DNA of 64,000 nt from Coniochaeta sp. PMI_546 (lineage: Eukaryota; Ascomycota; Sordariomycetes; Coniochaetales; Coniochaetaceae). The notes under the pieces were generated by a model that was given only the letters and a program-made list of their open reading frames with translations, made no database searches and had not been told where the DNA came from. The translations under genes were made by a program, and so were the position numbers. Position 1 is the stretch's first letter. The number at the start of each line of letters is the position of its first letter. Location of the stretch: contig MU271149.1 in assembly GCA_021432605.1 (NCBI GenBank), positions 1,364,001-1,428,000 on the forward strand. Direction: 5' to 3'. Shown in pieces: positions 1 to 13,200 of this stretch.

Positions 1-1131
1 AAGGTCCTGAGCCCCGCGTTCTCTGACAAGTCCCTCCGCGACCAGGAGCCGCTCATCCGCCAGTACGTCGACCTGCTGGTGCAGCGGCTGACAGAGCGCA
101 AAGACGAACCCGTTGACCTCTGGGCATGGCTAAACTACACTACGTTCGACCTAATCGGCGACCTGACCTTTGGCGAGCCGTTTGGCTGTCTCCAGGAAGC
201 CAAGTTTCACCCTTGGATTGCCTTCGTCTTCAGCCGCCTGAAGATGATGATGTACGGACAGATCATGATTACCCTCGGCGCCATTGGAACCTTTATCACC
301 CTCCTCGTCCCGAAGCGTGTCAAGAACGAAGCCCTTGACCACATCGCCTTCACCAAAGCCAAGGTCAACGGCCGACTTGAGCGTCAAACCCAGCGGCCCG
401 ACTTTATGTCACAGATTCTTAGCCAGACGGCCATCGGATCCAAGCAGAAACTCGACGGCACCGGCATCTCCGAGCCGGAACTATATGCTGACTCCAACAT
501 CCTCATCATGGCCGGCTCCGAGACCTCTGCTACCCTCATGGCGGCACTTTTCTACCACCTTCTCGTCACACCACGAGCTCTCAGTCGTCTAACACATGAG
601 ATTCGCGCAACCTTCCCACGCGAGTCAGACATCAACTTCCAGTCCGTCTCGCGCTCGTCCTACCTCCTAGCCGTCATCAACGAAGGACTTCGGAGCCACC
701 CTCCGCTGCCTGTAGGCATCTCCCGCGTGACCCGTCCTGAAGGCGCCATGATCGACGGGCACTTCGTGACTGGCGGGGTGGCCGTGCATGTCCCGCACTG
801 GGCTTGCTACCACAACAGCAAGAACTTCCGGGATGCGTACGAATTTGTGCCCGAGAGGTGGCTGGAGGATGACGCTGCCGCCGCTGAGCGGTACAAGGAT
901 GACAACAAGGCTGCGTTCCAGCCGTTTAGTATTGGCAATCGGAACTGTCTTGGTCGCAGCCTGGCTATCATGGAGACACGGCTGATTCTGACGCGGTTGT
1001 TGTGGAATTTTGATATTGAGCTTATGCCTGAGAGTTCCAACTGGGCGCATCAGAAGGTGTTTATGCTTTACGAGAAGAAGCCTATGTGGGTTCGGGTTAC
1101 GCCTGTTAAGAGGGACGGGGTCGAAACTTGA
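1..1131 (+). CDS. cytochrome P450 monooxygenase, 3' part (5' end outside window)
   Basis: The frame is open from base 1 and starts mid-protein, so the N-terminal membrane anchor and first part of the fold lie outside the window. About 376 residues remain. They hold the I-helix oxygen-binding segment AGSETSAT (near 511), the K-helix ExxR motif EGLR (682-693), a PERW segment, and the heme loop FSIGNRNCLG whose cysteine ligand codon is at 946-948. All diagnostic P450 residues are intact. The overall look is that of fungal class II enzymes related to isotrichodermin C-15 hydroxylase-type P450s, which oxidise secondary metabolites at the ER membrane. The substrate cannot be read from sequence. The next gene is a convergent DUF1772 protein, a family that also occurs in fungal metabolite clusters, so this may be the edge of such a cluster. 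Confidence 0.95.
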   Translation, partial: KVLSPAFSDKSLRDQEPLIRQYVDLLVQRLTERKDEPVDLWAWLNYTTFDLIGDLTFGEPFGCLQEAKFHPWIAFVFSRLKMMMYGQIMITLGAIGTFITLLVPKRVKNEALDHIAFTKAKVNGRLERQTQRPDFMSQILSQTAIGSKQKLDGTGISEPELYADSNILIMAGSETSATLMAALFYHLLVTPRALSRLTHEIRATFPRESDINFQSVSRSSYLLAVINEGLRSHPPLPVGISRVTRPEGAMIDGHFVTGGVAVHVPHWACYHNSKNFRDAYEFVPERWLEDDAAAAERYKDDNKAAFQPFSIGNRNCLGRSLAIMETRLILTRLLWNFDIELMPESSNWAHQKVFMLYEKKPMWVRVTPVKRDGVET

Positions 1132-1763
1132 ATGGAATAGGGGATGGCATCGAGTCTTGGTGTTCAAGTCAAAGGGTGGCAGGCCTGTGAGGCTGGACTC
1201 TGCGACTGTTTCGGTTCGGCTGTTGCAGCGGTGGGTCAGGACATGAGGCCTGGAGTTGTGGCGAACTGTCTACTAGAAGGGCGAGTCTTTGGTGGTAGAG
1301 GACATTTTCGTTCACATTGCCCTCTCTTGTCGTTTTGCAAAGCGCTTGTCGCCGTATATTCTCTAATCGTGAGAGTGACTCGAGACGGGAAGTTCTGCGC
1401 ATTGGCCGGGAGATCTTCCAGACGTGGTGAGCGGACCGCCACATGATAGGGCCCCCTTCCCCCGGAAGAGATGTCTGGACACCGAATGGCTGATCTGTCC
1501 GTTCGATTCCTGTCTGAAGTCCGTTCCTTGCTTTCACTTTCCATCTTCCCCGTCCTTTTCTTAGAATGCAAAGCTCGTCTTCGTCTTACAAAATTGATAG
1601 CTGCGTTTCTTTATATCATGTCCATGTTCGACTTGAGGCCTCGCACGTATAATGGCCTTTCCAGTGCTCTTAAATTACCACGCGAACCATGGCGGATATT
1701 AGCGTTCACTGTTATGGTCATAGAGAATCATCATAGCCATCTGACTTCGCACCCGACAAGACA
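1132..1763. other. intergenic, convergent 3' ends
   Basis: This 632-bp gap separates the 3' ends of the P450 and the DUF1772 gene. I see only short overlapping frames with no recognisable protein. Confidence 0.5.
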
Positions 1764-2270
1764 TCAACGGCCACCAAGCAAGGCCGCCAACCCAGCCAAC
1801 CCAGCACCAGTAACCATACCGACGCGCCCCAAATTTAGCACGCCCCAGTGATCAACCAAATACTTTGTCGTCTCCTCCTTCCTTAAGAGCACCTCATCCG
1901 CCTCATCCATGACACTCACGGCTGCCGTCTTTTCTTCGAGCTCCCGCTCCGTCGGCGTCATGATTAACTTAGTATAGAGGCCTGGGCTGAGACAGAGAGC
2001 AGCCGCTAACACATACAGCTTCGCTCTGGTGCCAGAAGCGCGTGATGTATAGGCGAGGAGGATGTACGGGATGCCCACGAGGACCGGCACCACGCCGGAG
2101 AAGAACAGTCGGCTAGACCGGAGGAGAATAGACCACTGCCGAAGAAGTGAGAGGTTGGTGGGCGATTCCAAGATGAGAGCTACTCCTATTGATGAGAAAG
2201 ACAATGCGATGCCGGCGAGGATACCGGTGCTGAAGACTGTGGCGCCTTGCACGCCGCGGATGGAGGCCAT
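1764..2270 (-). CDS. DUF1772 family integral membrane protein (anthrone oxygenase-like)
   Basis: This is a single-exon frame of 168 residues starting at a proper ATG. It has about four hydrophobic segments: residues about 10-32 (STGILAGIALSFSSIGVALI), about 55-73 (LFFSGVVPVLVGIPYILLAY), about 83-101 and a C-terminal stretch ending GLAGLAALLGG. A conserved PTN turn follows the first segment, and a charged loop (TPTERELEEK, later KEETTKYLVDHWG) precedes the last. This layout and length fit DUF1772. Some members act as anthrone oxygenases beside polyketide synthases, but most are uncharacterised, so oxygenase activity is only a possibility. It faces the P450 tail to tail. Its 5' end opens onto a 2.5-kb gap before the Zn2Cys6 regulator. 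Confidence 0.8.
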   Translation of the reverse strand: MASIRGVQGATVFSTGILAGIALSFSSIGVALILESPTNLSLLRQWSILLRSSRLFFSGVVPVLVGIPYILLAYTSRASGTRAKLYVLAAALCLSPGLYTKLIMTPTERELEEKTAAVSVMDEADEVLLRKEETTKYLVDHWGVLNLGRVGMVTGAGLAGLAALLGGR

Positions 2271-4828
2271 TGTGATGCCTTTAATCGTTGATGGTGTTAT
2301 TTTTCAGGGAAGTAACTGCTCTTCTCTCCTTTAGTCAAATCTAGACAGAGAAAGATATTTCACGTTATGGCTTGACTTTGTCGGTTGATTGATCAATCGA
2401 CAGTTGAAGTGGAGTTGGGGTTGCGTGGAACCGAGGCGAGGTCATGCGAGCGGAGCATCTGATCACTTGACTGAGCTCCATGCTAAAAGCTTAAATGTGC
2501 TTCCTCTAAGGCAAATCTTCCTCATCTCATCGATATTAGTTAATTTTTGAGTTCCTGTGATTGAGCAGGTCGGATGTACTTGGCTATAGTCATGCATTGT
2601 TATGACCTATGTTCATTACTATCGCGGAGCTGTTTCCAGGGCACTAACACTAAAGCCTCGGCTTCTTTCCCATGACCGTAACAATGTGACGACCTTTGCA
2701 TATCATTTTTCACCTCCTCACACAGAAGAACTATGCTTATGAATGCTTGGTGGCCTTGATTTATAGCTGCGGACAGGACGTGAGTATTGCAGCATCTTGG
2801 AGGTTGGATTTGATCTTTTCAGAGTCTTGGAGCGATTTTACGAATGCTTCGTCGACGATTTGGGTCGATGCGCTCGCAGGCAGGACTACCTTAGTTACCT
2901 GCATGGTTGCGCAAGGCAGTTCGCAAGACCGGTGTCGTAGGCCTGTGTGCTTGGATCTGCCTTCGCCAGTGCAAGGAAGCCTGGCGACAGTCATATGCGT
3001 CGAGGAGGCAGCTTTCGAGAGATAGGTCCTGCCATGAAGATCTTGAATGTTAGGTTTCACGGGTTGACTAGACGTCTAAATCCTAGAAGGAACTTGACTA
3101 AATCGGTATGAAGAGGCCACCGCTATGAAGAGATGACGTTCGCCGAATAGGTTCACCGAGTAGACAATCCTGTGCATCCCCTTGTATCAGATCTAGACCT
3201 GTGTGAAAGGACGAAAAGTCGGACTCACTAATGTTATTCTTCCATACCCAGCGCAGTGTGATCTGCTTCGAGCCCTCCGCCTGGTCGTATCCTGCTTCTC
3301 AAAGTGGCATTGGGTCTGTCACCCTGCAGAAGTGCTTTCATGACTGCGTCGTGCCCTTCGAAAACGGGATGATGTAAAGGTGTGAATCAACGTAAGTTGG
3401 AAGGTTCCCACCCGGTCCAAGCAGTTCACATCAACCTCACACCGACTAAGCCTCGAAACGATACCAAGGGGTAATGCGAACAGTTGAAGAGACGAGTTTG
3501 TGATCGAGAAGAAACGGTAAAGCAATGAACGCTACTTCTTAATTGTTTCTGTCGAAACCAAAATATGGTGGCTTATGCGAGAAAAGGGTAGTGGTCAAGC
3601 GCGTTGTCCACGTGTTTCATCCTGTGCTCGTACTCATTTGCGTAGATCGGGCCAATATCAGAGCTTCCGAAAGAAACGAAGCGGAGATACGTGAGGCAAG
3701 TCGAGGCCATTGCCTGTTGTGCATTTTTGGGCATCAGCCATGACTACAACGTCCAAGAGCTGTTGGGTTATGTCCCCTGCGTGAATGTGCGACCACTTCG
3801 CAGCTGGAACTTCCCTCGTATAGTACTCCTGCTTTGCATCCCACTGCCAGAGCCTTAGTCGTCGCTCCCTCAGGACGATCGCAAGGCACTTATTGTATCA
3901 AAAAAAGGGCAGCAGTCATGGAGCGCCAGGCTTTTGGCTCAGATGCTCAAACACACCTGTCGGATCTACGAACGGCTGAGCAACAGAGGTAGACGAGAAT
4001 TCGGAATATGGCATAGGGGCTGTCTGAGTAAGCTTCTGGACTGCGATTGACTCTCGATGGAGATTCCATACACGACGGCTTCCTAGCTCCAGGTTGTTCG
4101 AAGGCGACCTCGCCCTTCATTCTAGTCACTACGGCATAGGACATGGACGGATCGTGCTGTCTTGGCTCAGGCGATCTCAGCGAGCCGCGTATCAGAGCCC
4201 TTGAGGAAGACACATTCGTTGCAGTCGATGCCATCATGCAGCGGCCCTCCGTGATGATCCTCGAGCTGAAGGTGATCGAGCGTGCTCGGTATTGATTGTG
4301 AAAATTTGATAAAGTTCTCAGTACAGTGAAAGCAGAGCCTGATGAAGCTCCACTAAGGAGAGCCAGTCAAAACCAATCTATATCACAGTACAAGACAGGT
4401 GAGAGACTTCCCAGACGTCGAATCCATATTCACCTCCGAAGGCAGGATCGACCCTTGAAGATCTCTAGATCCGCCCGAGATTCGAAGGGTCCCAGTACCC
4501 ACAAATGCCCCACTACAGAATCCCTCTCAACCAATCAGAGGCCCTCATGCTCATTCCCGCCAGTTGCCTAGTTCACCGCAAAAGGCAGAATTCGCACCTC
4601 GCCCGTTTTTGCGCCATCGCATTTTTCCCCGCACTCCGCAGATCGGATTTCCCTTCGCTCTCTTGCTGTCAACTCACACAACCAAGACACCGCGAGACCG
4701 GACCACCAAGTCTTAAGCAGCCGTCCATTGCTCGCTAACACGGGACATCTGTGCTGCCGCCGGAAGAAACAGGAGCGTGCCGGAAGCCCGCCCTCTGCAT
4801 ATCACCTCCCCTTCCCCGCTACCCGTAC
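2271..4828. other. intergenic region, no gene seen
   Basis: This 2.5-kb region lies between the 5' ends of two divergent genes and probably holds both promoters and leaders. The short frames inside look random. One copy of the 10-mer ACTACCTTAG lies at 2885-2894. Confidence 0.4.
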
Positions 4829-7241
4829 ATGGATAGTCCCGCACTTGTCGGACCCGGAGGGGCGGCTTCGCTAAGCCCGACCAGCCCTGTGAGCATTCGC
4901 AGCATAGGCGCCGCAAATGGGGGTCTAAAGAGGAAGAGGAGTGCCGGAGGCGTCGTCAGCGCCATCGACAGCAGTCCGGGCAGTATTGGCGATGAGAATG
5001 ACATTGGCGAGCATCATGACAGGAAGAGACAACCCGGCGTAAAGAGGGCTTGTAACGAGTGTCGCCAGCAAAAAGTGAGTCATGCCGTATCACCAACCAC
5101 CACCACCTACGCTTGTCGCGTTCAACAACCAAATCCTGGTTTTGACTTGTGTAAATCACCGATTGCCTGGACAATGAGCTAATTATATCGTGTTCAATCG
5201 ATAGTTGCGATGCGATGTCGTACAAGAACCCTTCCAGAGCTGCTCGAGGTGCAACCGCCTCAAGCTCGATTGTAAGATCGAGTCCAACTTCAAACGCGTT
5301 GGAAAGCGCTCCAAGCATGCAGAGATGGAGAAAGAGATCGACAAGCTTCGCCGCGCCGTGCACAGCGCAAAGGCGCAGGGCTTTGTCTTCGAGGAGCCTG
5401 AAGATGACGGCCACTCGCAGCTGCATTCTCCCGTCGTCAACAGCGTTTACACACACACCAGGAACCCGTCCCTGATGGGCTCGGACGAGGCCGTTTCTTC
5501 GCTACTACATCTAAAGCGCGGTGGTTCCTACGCCATGCCTCGCATTGCTCGGGAATTAGAAGACATCAGACTCACAGAGGAAGCCGAACGCCAGTTGTTC
5601 GAGGAGTTCTTCACATACTATCACCCATTCTTGCCATTCCTTAACCCCTCTCAGACCCCTGACCAGTACTATCAGCAACTGAACCTGCTGTACTGGGCCA
5701 TAATATCGGTGGCTGCTCGTCGCTACGCCGCTGATCCTACATTCCTCACACAGCTATCCGGCCCCTTGACAAGGCTACTATGGCAAACCATTGGCGACGT
5801 TCCACAGAGTTACTATGCTGTCAAGGCTATGTGCCTTTTATGTACATGGCCTCTTCCCACAAGCACATCGGCCTCGGACCCTACACACATACTCGGCGGG
5901 GTGATGATGAAGACAGCGACTGGCATTGGCCTTCACCGGCCAAATCACATCAACGACTTCTCTCGGGTTGCCTTGGACCTAAACACAGAGCAGTTGCACG
6001 ACAGAGTGAAGACGTGGGCTGTCTGCAACATCGTTGCGCAGACGATCGGCACAGGATATGGGCAGCCAGCCTCAACGCTATACGACTGGACTCTGGCTGT
6101 ACGTCCAGGCGATTCAGGTCCTTTGGCACTGACGCCGGAGCTGGAAGCAAGATTGCAGATTGAGCGGTTCTGTGACAAGGTCTCAAAAGAGATGTACAGT
6201 AACGCGAGTGATCCGAGAGGCGTCGCTGGTGACGAACATCGGGCCATGCTCATGAGGGTGTACCGCAGAGAGTTTGGCGAGCTTCAAGCCTCCATTCTCT
6301 CACAAAACTTGCCGCCATTCGTGATCCTGCATCTCAGAGCAGCGGGCCTTCACCTGCGGCTTGCCGGATTCTTCGACTCCAGTACGACGCCTGGATATAT
6401 GGACGATCTCATGGGCCTCTGGCGCGCGACCGTCAGTTTCCTTGACTATATACTTGATGGTGACTCGAAGTACGGCGATGGCCGGATAGGAGGGGAATAT
6501 TTCCTCACCTATGCAACGAACTACATCCAGCAGATGCTGGTAGCTGCAGGGTTCGCCCTGCTCAAGCTTTTAAGGTCATTCTTTGCCAAGTCTGTCGATT
6601 TTGATCGTGGCCGGACTCTCTTCCATCGGACGGTCCAGGCCATCAGAACAACCAGTGTGGTCCAGAACGACTTGAACTGGCGCCTTGCGGAGCTCATGGT
6701 GCAGATATGGAACGGTGCCCGTATGGACAATAGCAGTCGAGGCTCTTTCCACGGGGACGACAACGCCGATATCGACGACAGCCTCCAACTCAAGGTCCGG
6801 TGTCGACATAGCATGAGTCTCGTGTTCGACTCGATCTGGCACTGGAGAGAAGAATATCAAGCTAGGGGTCGCGGTACACTCGATGGTAAGTCGGACCCGA
6901 AGTTTCTTGTATCCAGCTCTAAGCTAAGAAAATATCCCTTGGTAGCCCTCAAACAACCTACAAATCCTGATTCGGCTAATGAATCATCAGCGTCCTCTAC
7001 TCATTTGGATAGCACGCTGATGCCGCCGAACCACAACATGGCGCCGAGTATGAACATTGCCACGTCCAACGGCGCGCTTACACCGAGTGCCGCCAGCGGG
7101 CTGGCAGGTAACGGACAAGGGAGCTCTGTGCTGGGAATGAATTATGATAATAGTTACGATGTTTGGGATCCCCAACACTGGATGCTGGATGGACTGCTGG
7201 ACTTCAACTACGCCTTCGTACCACCGCTTGAGGGATCCTAG
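4829..7241 (+). CDS. Zn2Cys6 fungal transcription factor, Leu3/War1-like
   Basis: The proposed exons are 4829-5074 and 5205-7241, with a 130-nt intron (GTGAGT..TAG). A further in-frame 60-nt intron at 6886-6945 (GTAAG..TAG, with CTAAG inside) is likely. The protein is about 740 residues with that intron removed, or 760 with it retained. The ATG at 4829 is the first in frame; the open frame upstream has none. The first intron splits the zinc cluster. After splicing it reads C-x2-C-x6-C and C-x2-C-x6-C around residues 73-103, followed by a basic linker and a short coiled coil (EMEKEIDKLRRAV), the usual dimer element. The middle region (YYHPFLPFLNPSQTPDQYY, then an ISVAARRYA helix) resembles the middle-homology region of Leu3/War1-type regulators. 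A low-complexity Ser/Asn/Pro tail ends in an acidic/aromatic segment that could activate transcription. The target genes are unknown. Confidence 0.9.
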
Positions 7242-10200
7242 GAGATCTGACCATGCGTCGAGGAGTTTCGGATGGGATGAGATGATGAGAGCAAAAAAAA
7301 AAAACCAAAAGGGCCGAATGAAGCCCAACCTGTGGGAGAAGGGCATGTTTGGCGAAGCATGCGTGGGGTGGATGGGATCGGGCTGGACTGGCTCACACTG
7401 TCAGATTGTTTGAAGCACAGGCGATGCCACGGCGAATACCCATTTACATTTTTACCTTGCTTTTATGGCATGCGAACATGTCAAGGTGGTGGCACAAATG
7501 GCTAGGCGAGAGCGCGTTTCAGATGTGTGCAAACATCAAATATAATTATTGCTTGTCGCACAACAGTCGAAGCGATAGGACATTGCAGTTTTCGAATCTC
7601 TGTCTCCCAATCAGGTCTGTGCCTTCGCCTACGATGGATATAATTCTTGTCCCTAGTTGTGTGACTTCAATTCCTCGGTGCCGAGATGCATCCCGGAGAA
7701 AAGCTGGAGGTCGGTTACCTGCCGCATCTGAGGTGGACGGCCCTTGGTTGGGGTATCTGGACGAGCTCCTTCGTGTGTTTTCGCTTGGTGTGTCAGTCTC
7801 GAATATCACCGGATCTCGTATCCGCAAGTTTGAGGTGTCTTCACATAGGTCAAACTCGATTCGACGTCAAGCATATCATGGGCGCTTGCATGATCGACTC
7901 GCGGTCACTCCGAGGACGATATACCCTGTTGCGGAACAGCAACCTTCTGGAAGCAATGATGGAATGATTTGGTTCGGTAGCTTGACGCCTCCATTCTATT
8001 ATTGTGATACGCATCGCACCTCTTGACATGCTTAGCGTCCGCCACAAGCGTGATGGAGAGGAGGTGCGTTGCAGCAAAGGGTCACGCGAGGCAAGCAAGT
8101 TTGCTTTTTGTTCTTTGCGCTATTGATCACAAACTACCGCAAACAGAAGGCACTCTAAGGAAATACCACATTGCGGCCTTCAAGCCGCAAGACGGGAGAT
8201 GAGGTTGCTTGACTCGTGTTGTTTCTGCAAATGAACTACCTTAGAAATGACACCCTGGCTAACAGATGTCGTTCTGGCACTTCTTTGAGCGCGCCAGTGT
8301 CCCTCGCAGCCGCGGATCGCAGTTAGTATTGTGAAGACGGTGTTGGTGCATTCTGGCAGCCCCATTCCTACGGCACGGCTCGTAGTCGATTGTGACGAGA
8401 TGGGGACACGGTGTTTCCAACTGTAGGATTGGAAAGGCATACTTGTGTCTAAGATGGTAAGCTATGTTGTTGGACGACTTAAGATGAAACAGCACTTAGC
8501 ATCTAGTCTCCTGTTCTCTCCATCAGCACCGCACGTCACTGGTAGCGACTTTTCTTCCACGTTCGCGACACACCGGCTCGCGTGACCCGGGAGGCCGGTC
8601 GTCGGCTCGGCGCGTAGATATGGTTGTTGGTATCTGGCACTGCAGCGAGCTGGCCTGCCCGGGGCTACTAGGCCAACGTTGAGCCTGGCCGGTGGTCGTG
8701 AGAGCACCAATAAATTCTGGTGATAGCCATTAGCGTAACGGTCATGATGTAACGCAAGGCAGATGATGCGTAGGAGAACATCTCGTCCGAGGACAGGCGC
8801 AAGAACTAGGGCGTGCCCATGGCCGCGGAAAGCGCCGTCATGGCCGTGACCGTCGTTCTCTGGGCATCTCTGGGGATACTCATGACAGAAGTCCCTTCGA
8901 AGGTCTGCGGATGTACCGTGAACTCTCTGGGAATGTATCGACGCACTAGATAGGAGGCAACAGGCAGATCGGCAATAACAGACGGGAGCTATAGAACTTC
9001 ACATGCTTTCTTCGCCCTGCGAGAGAGTGCTCCCACGTTCTCAGTGGCCGCAATACCGAGATCATGAACCAAACCGCTGGAGTCCGTCTGCAAGTCCATT
9101 TGCGGATGATGTCGACTGCCTGATCTGCCTCAGCTATCCAGAAATCGACGGCCGGCACCAGACGACCAGGCAGTAGCGTCGGCGCCAGCCATCGCTCGGA
9201 CAAGGCTGTGCAACTACACAGGAGACAAATGAGGAAGTCTGGATAATTGCACTGCAAATTCCGAACCGTCAAAGGGGAAAGAGGCTGTGCTCTGTCGCCG
9301 ATGTTGCGGAGACGAGGCAAGAGTCGACACGGCAGTATCCCGGGCCGGCACAACGGGCCAGGCATGTGAGGCGGAGTTCACCAAAATGGCCGGCCCCCAA
9401 TGCGGCCCGCACTGAATACAGCCCCACCATATGTTCGGTGATCCAGTCAACGACGTGTAGTCTGAATGCGTCTCTAGAAGAAACACAGACTTTCTTCGTT
9501 TCGTCACATGAGACGAAGTATCTCCTTTTTGCTGCTTTTTGCCTATTGCTACCTCATCGTTGCCCGTCGAATGACGGAGTGACCCGGAGCTGGCCGCCGA
9601 AGTAGTGGCCGCCCTGCCTTGCCGGTGATGATGCTCCTTACGGTCTGGTCAATTGAGGACTCATAACGACTAAGGGGCTATTCGGCTGAATATCATAGTT
9701 TCGGGATGCTAGAGTGTCACGGTGTGTTCGCCGGTCCCGGCCGCGTGCAAAGGCAGGGTATCTCTAGGCTGGCAAACCTGGCTGTACAGGAGTGGAGCGA
9801 CGGTGACTTCTCACCTCGCCAACGATGGACCTCGCACATGTGGGAGCCTCATACTCAGTTGTCTGTCTCCTTGGCGATGTTCTTGCTAGGAACAGGGAGT
9901 AGTAGACCTGAAGCAGCGAGTACGGATGTTGGAGGTATGTGTGCAACCGCGTTCACACGACCACACAATCTCGTCCATGCAAGACACACACACCGACGAA
10001 CTGCCGTTAGTGCGGTATTTTGACGGACAGCAAAGTCACTTAAGCTACTTGCACACAATCAATGTCTAGTGCAGGTAGGGGAGGGCTGCAGGGGGCTGCT
10101 GGCCCGCTTCGAATCAAGGTGTCTGCTCAGATGCCGTACTGTCTGCCCGTTGTGGAAGCTGGGCAAGGGCGCGATGTGGCGCACATCCTGTTCAGCCCAT

Positions 10201-13200
10201 CCACCATCGTACCTTTCTAACCCCTGACATAGGGCATGCATTTCCATCTGTCCAACGGAAGAAGAGAGGACGTGCCTACCCTGGTATCGTGCAGTGGCAT
10301 CTGTCCACTACCTGAGGGGATGACACGAACGAAGCATGCAGGCGTGGCAAAAGCACACAAGAACCCCCTTGACGTGCTTACCTTTGAGGAGCAGAAACAC
10401 TAGTGTGCTGGACTTCCATTGGCGAGACGCCCCAGCACCGGTTGATGAGAAGGCAGTATTGGCGTTTACGAGCCAACAGGCCGCCCTATTTCATGCGGGA
10501 CTCTAACCAGTGCTCCCTACGGTCGATTACACGAACCGGTGAGCGACGGGGTTGAGATACCCACCGGCAGAGCTATTCGAACACCAATGGCGATGCTGAA
10601 CGGCTGTTGGCAAGAAGGAGGGTAGAGTTCAGGCAGTTTTCACCGTGTCCACCTGCGAGTGCCATGGTGTCGATGGGCAGATGCGGTATCGGTATGGACC
10701 GTTGGTACTAGTGGAAACTTGACCGTTTTGCCGCACCAGTATGGTGTGTGGCCGTTGTTTCCCCAACTGGTCACGTACATGCCGGTTGAGGGGGAGGGCA
10801 GCAGTTGGAGGCGAGTGGCAAGTGGAACAGCGGAGGTAAGTTGAGGAGATGACTCCCGCCTAGCCGAGTGTGAACATCGATATCCCGATCCAGAGTCTTT
10901 CGCAGGATCATCACGGCGGCGGGCAGGTCGGGACCGTCGCCTCCACATGCGGTCCCGGTACTTTCGCGCATGACATCAAAATAAAACCGCCCGGACCTGG
11001 AAAGTTGGGTTTTTGTGAAGGAGCTTAGAGACTTGAAACACATATCACTCATCATCAGTGCAAAAGTCCGAGCAGACATTTCTTATGACGATGTTGTGAA
11101 ACAAAGCTCTGCCTGGGACACGGTGGTTCAAGAGTAGAAGCTCGGTTGTTTGTTTGCGATTCAGCCAGGAGCAAGATATTCTGACTCTCCCAGTAGGGTC
11201 TCGGCCGAAGTTACCAGTTAGCGTCTCAAGCGTAGTTAGGAGCCAACTATGATGAACTGTTCTTTGCGGGAGTCAGTTTCCAGCAGGGACGCATGCGACC
11301 ACCATATGTTCTCTATGGTATTGCATTCAGAAAGCCACAAGTTTGGTGAGCTTTGTCTGTTTGTGCCACCGGCTTGCATTTACTATAGGGCATGAAAATT
11401 CCCGAAATTAGTAGAACCTAGTGATGCAAGTGCAAGCGCAAGAAGCACAGCAATGCGCCAGGCGTCTAAAGAACAAGACGTTGGAGCTTGGCAGGGAAGA
11501 TAAACCACGACGATTGACACGACCTGCTCTAGTGAAGGCGAGTACGAGGTACCTCTATCCGGATCTGTACTGTAGCATCACACGCCAGACGTGAGTGCTC
11601 GCTGTACGTTATGTATGAGCAGTTGCAAACGGGGATCCAGTCCCGCTGCAAGTTATGCTCGTGTGCACGGCACAGTCAACGACATAGCTTGGTTTCTGCA
11701 TCTCGTACCGACGCAAGGGGCACCTTGGGAGAGCTAACGGCCGTGTAGGACAGGAAATCACGTCGGCCGTTTTTTTCTACGTGCCGCACCTCCCGGTTAC
11801 CAGGGGATTGTGATGGCAGTCTAGCCAAATTACATGACCATGAACTGTGTCAAGAACCGTAGACGAGCAGTACGGCGCTTAAAGCATTGTGCAATTTGAT
11901 GGACGGACCCAAGAGTCTGGGAGAGGTTACCTCGTAGGCATCGTCACTAATGCCAATCCAGTCATCGGTACGTCGCGGTAAACCATTGTCCACACGTTGC
12001 TTACTAGCCCGACTTGAGGAGGTCTGACAACGGCTCAGCTCGGCTGCCGAGGGAGATCTGCAAAGAGGACAGGGCGCCGCATCCTGCAAGGCCCTTCTGT
12101 AAGTAACAGTCGCGCCAGCGGACTCTGCAGCCCTGGTGTTGCGGGAGCGCTTAACAGTGCCAGCCCGTTAGTTGAGATCGTTTGTTGGCGACCTACTTCT
12201 CCTCTTTGTTGCCAACAACATGTCTCTAGTCCGGGGTGGCGTGGGTCATATGAGCTGATGCGATCGAGTTGCAGTGAAGAAGCCGTGAGATAGACGCGGC
12301 TGATGGAGAAAAGAAGTGTGCATTCGCGTGTCTTTGCAGTTTGGGCCCCCTTGAGGCTCTAGAAGCAGCAAGGGCCAATCGATGGTCCCGAAAAATGCGA
12401 GTCGGGCGCTTCGCTGCAGTATCTCAAACTCCAGAGGCTGCAGCCGACTGGCCGGCCCTATCAGGCTAGTTGTTGAGCTCTTGGTTTGTGAGGTGTCATC
12501 GGCTCAAGCTCGGAGTCGGTCGACGGGTTGGGAATGCCGATGAGAGATGTGACAATGTGGAGTAGTTTTCTTTTTCGACGCGCTGCTGTTCCGCGATTGT
12601 GCATTCTGGTTGCCATCCAAAATGACGATTACATGCCTGGAGAAGAAAGGATGGGTCGTCATTTTTGGGGGCAGACGCCAGAAGCAACCGTGATGCATCG
12701 GCCGGAAAGGGAGCTGCCGCAGTGACGGACCAGAAGAAGTCGCAGAACCGATCAAAGAGGCTTGACGTGGTCCAATTAGGGAAGAAAGCCTCGAGAGTGA
12801 GGCAAGGGTGGCACAGCCAGCCCGGCTTGGGTGGTCGAACAGGGAAAGGTGGCAGATGTCTCAGATCAAATTGTGCAAAGCTAACCTATGATGCAATTGA
12901 TCTTCCACATGTTCAAGCAGAAGTCGAGTGCAATGTGTAAAAGAAAGCTCAACACGCGATGCTGTATTGGTCATAGCAGGAGGTCGTAGATACTACAATG
13001 GGCGTAGTGAACTCATTAAACCCCCGCTGACACGATGTATTGCGACCTGTCCCGGAACCTCCCCGTTACTCTCCCCGTCCCTGGTGCTGTTGGCTGTGGA
13101 GCGAGTTGTTGCTGCGAGCGATCGTCATGCAGCCAATAAGAGCCTCAGGTAAGCGCGCTTTACGGAGTCTGAAGAAGTGACTTCTCGGACGCTTCACACT

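Noticed and set aside
7349-8026. 225-codon frame after the Zn2Cys6 regulator
   Set aside because: No recognisable domain, uneven composition and no plausible start context; probably 3' UTR and intergenic sequence.
8946-9365. Minus-strand frame with a protein-like middle (AVDFWIAEADQAVDIIRKW)
   Set aside because: Considered as a fragment of a fungal regulator, but no motif could be tied to a family and flanking frames do not continue it.
10400-10560. Possible tRNA-like sequence
   Set aside because: No T-arm or anticodon stem could be formed.
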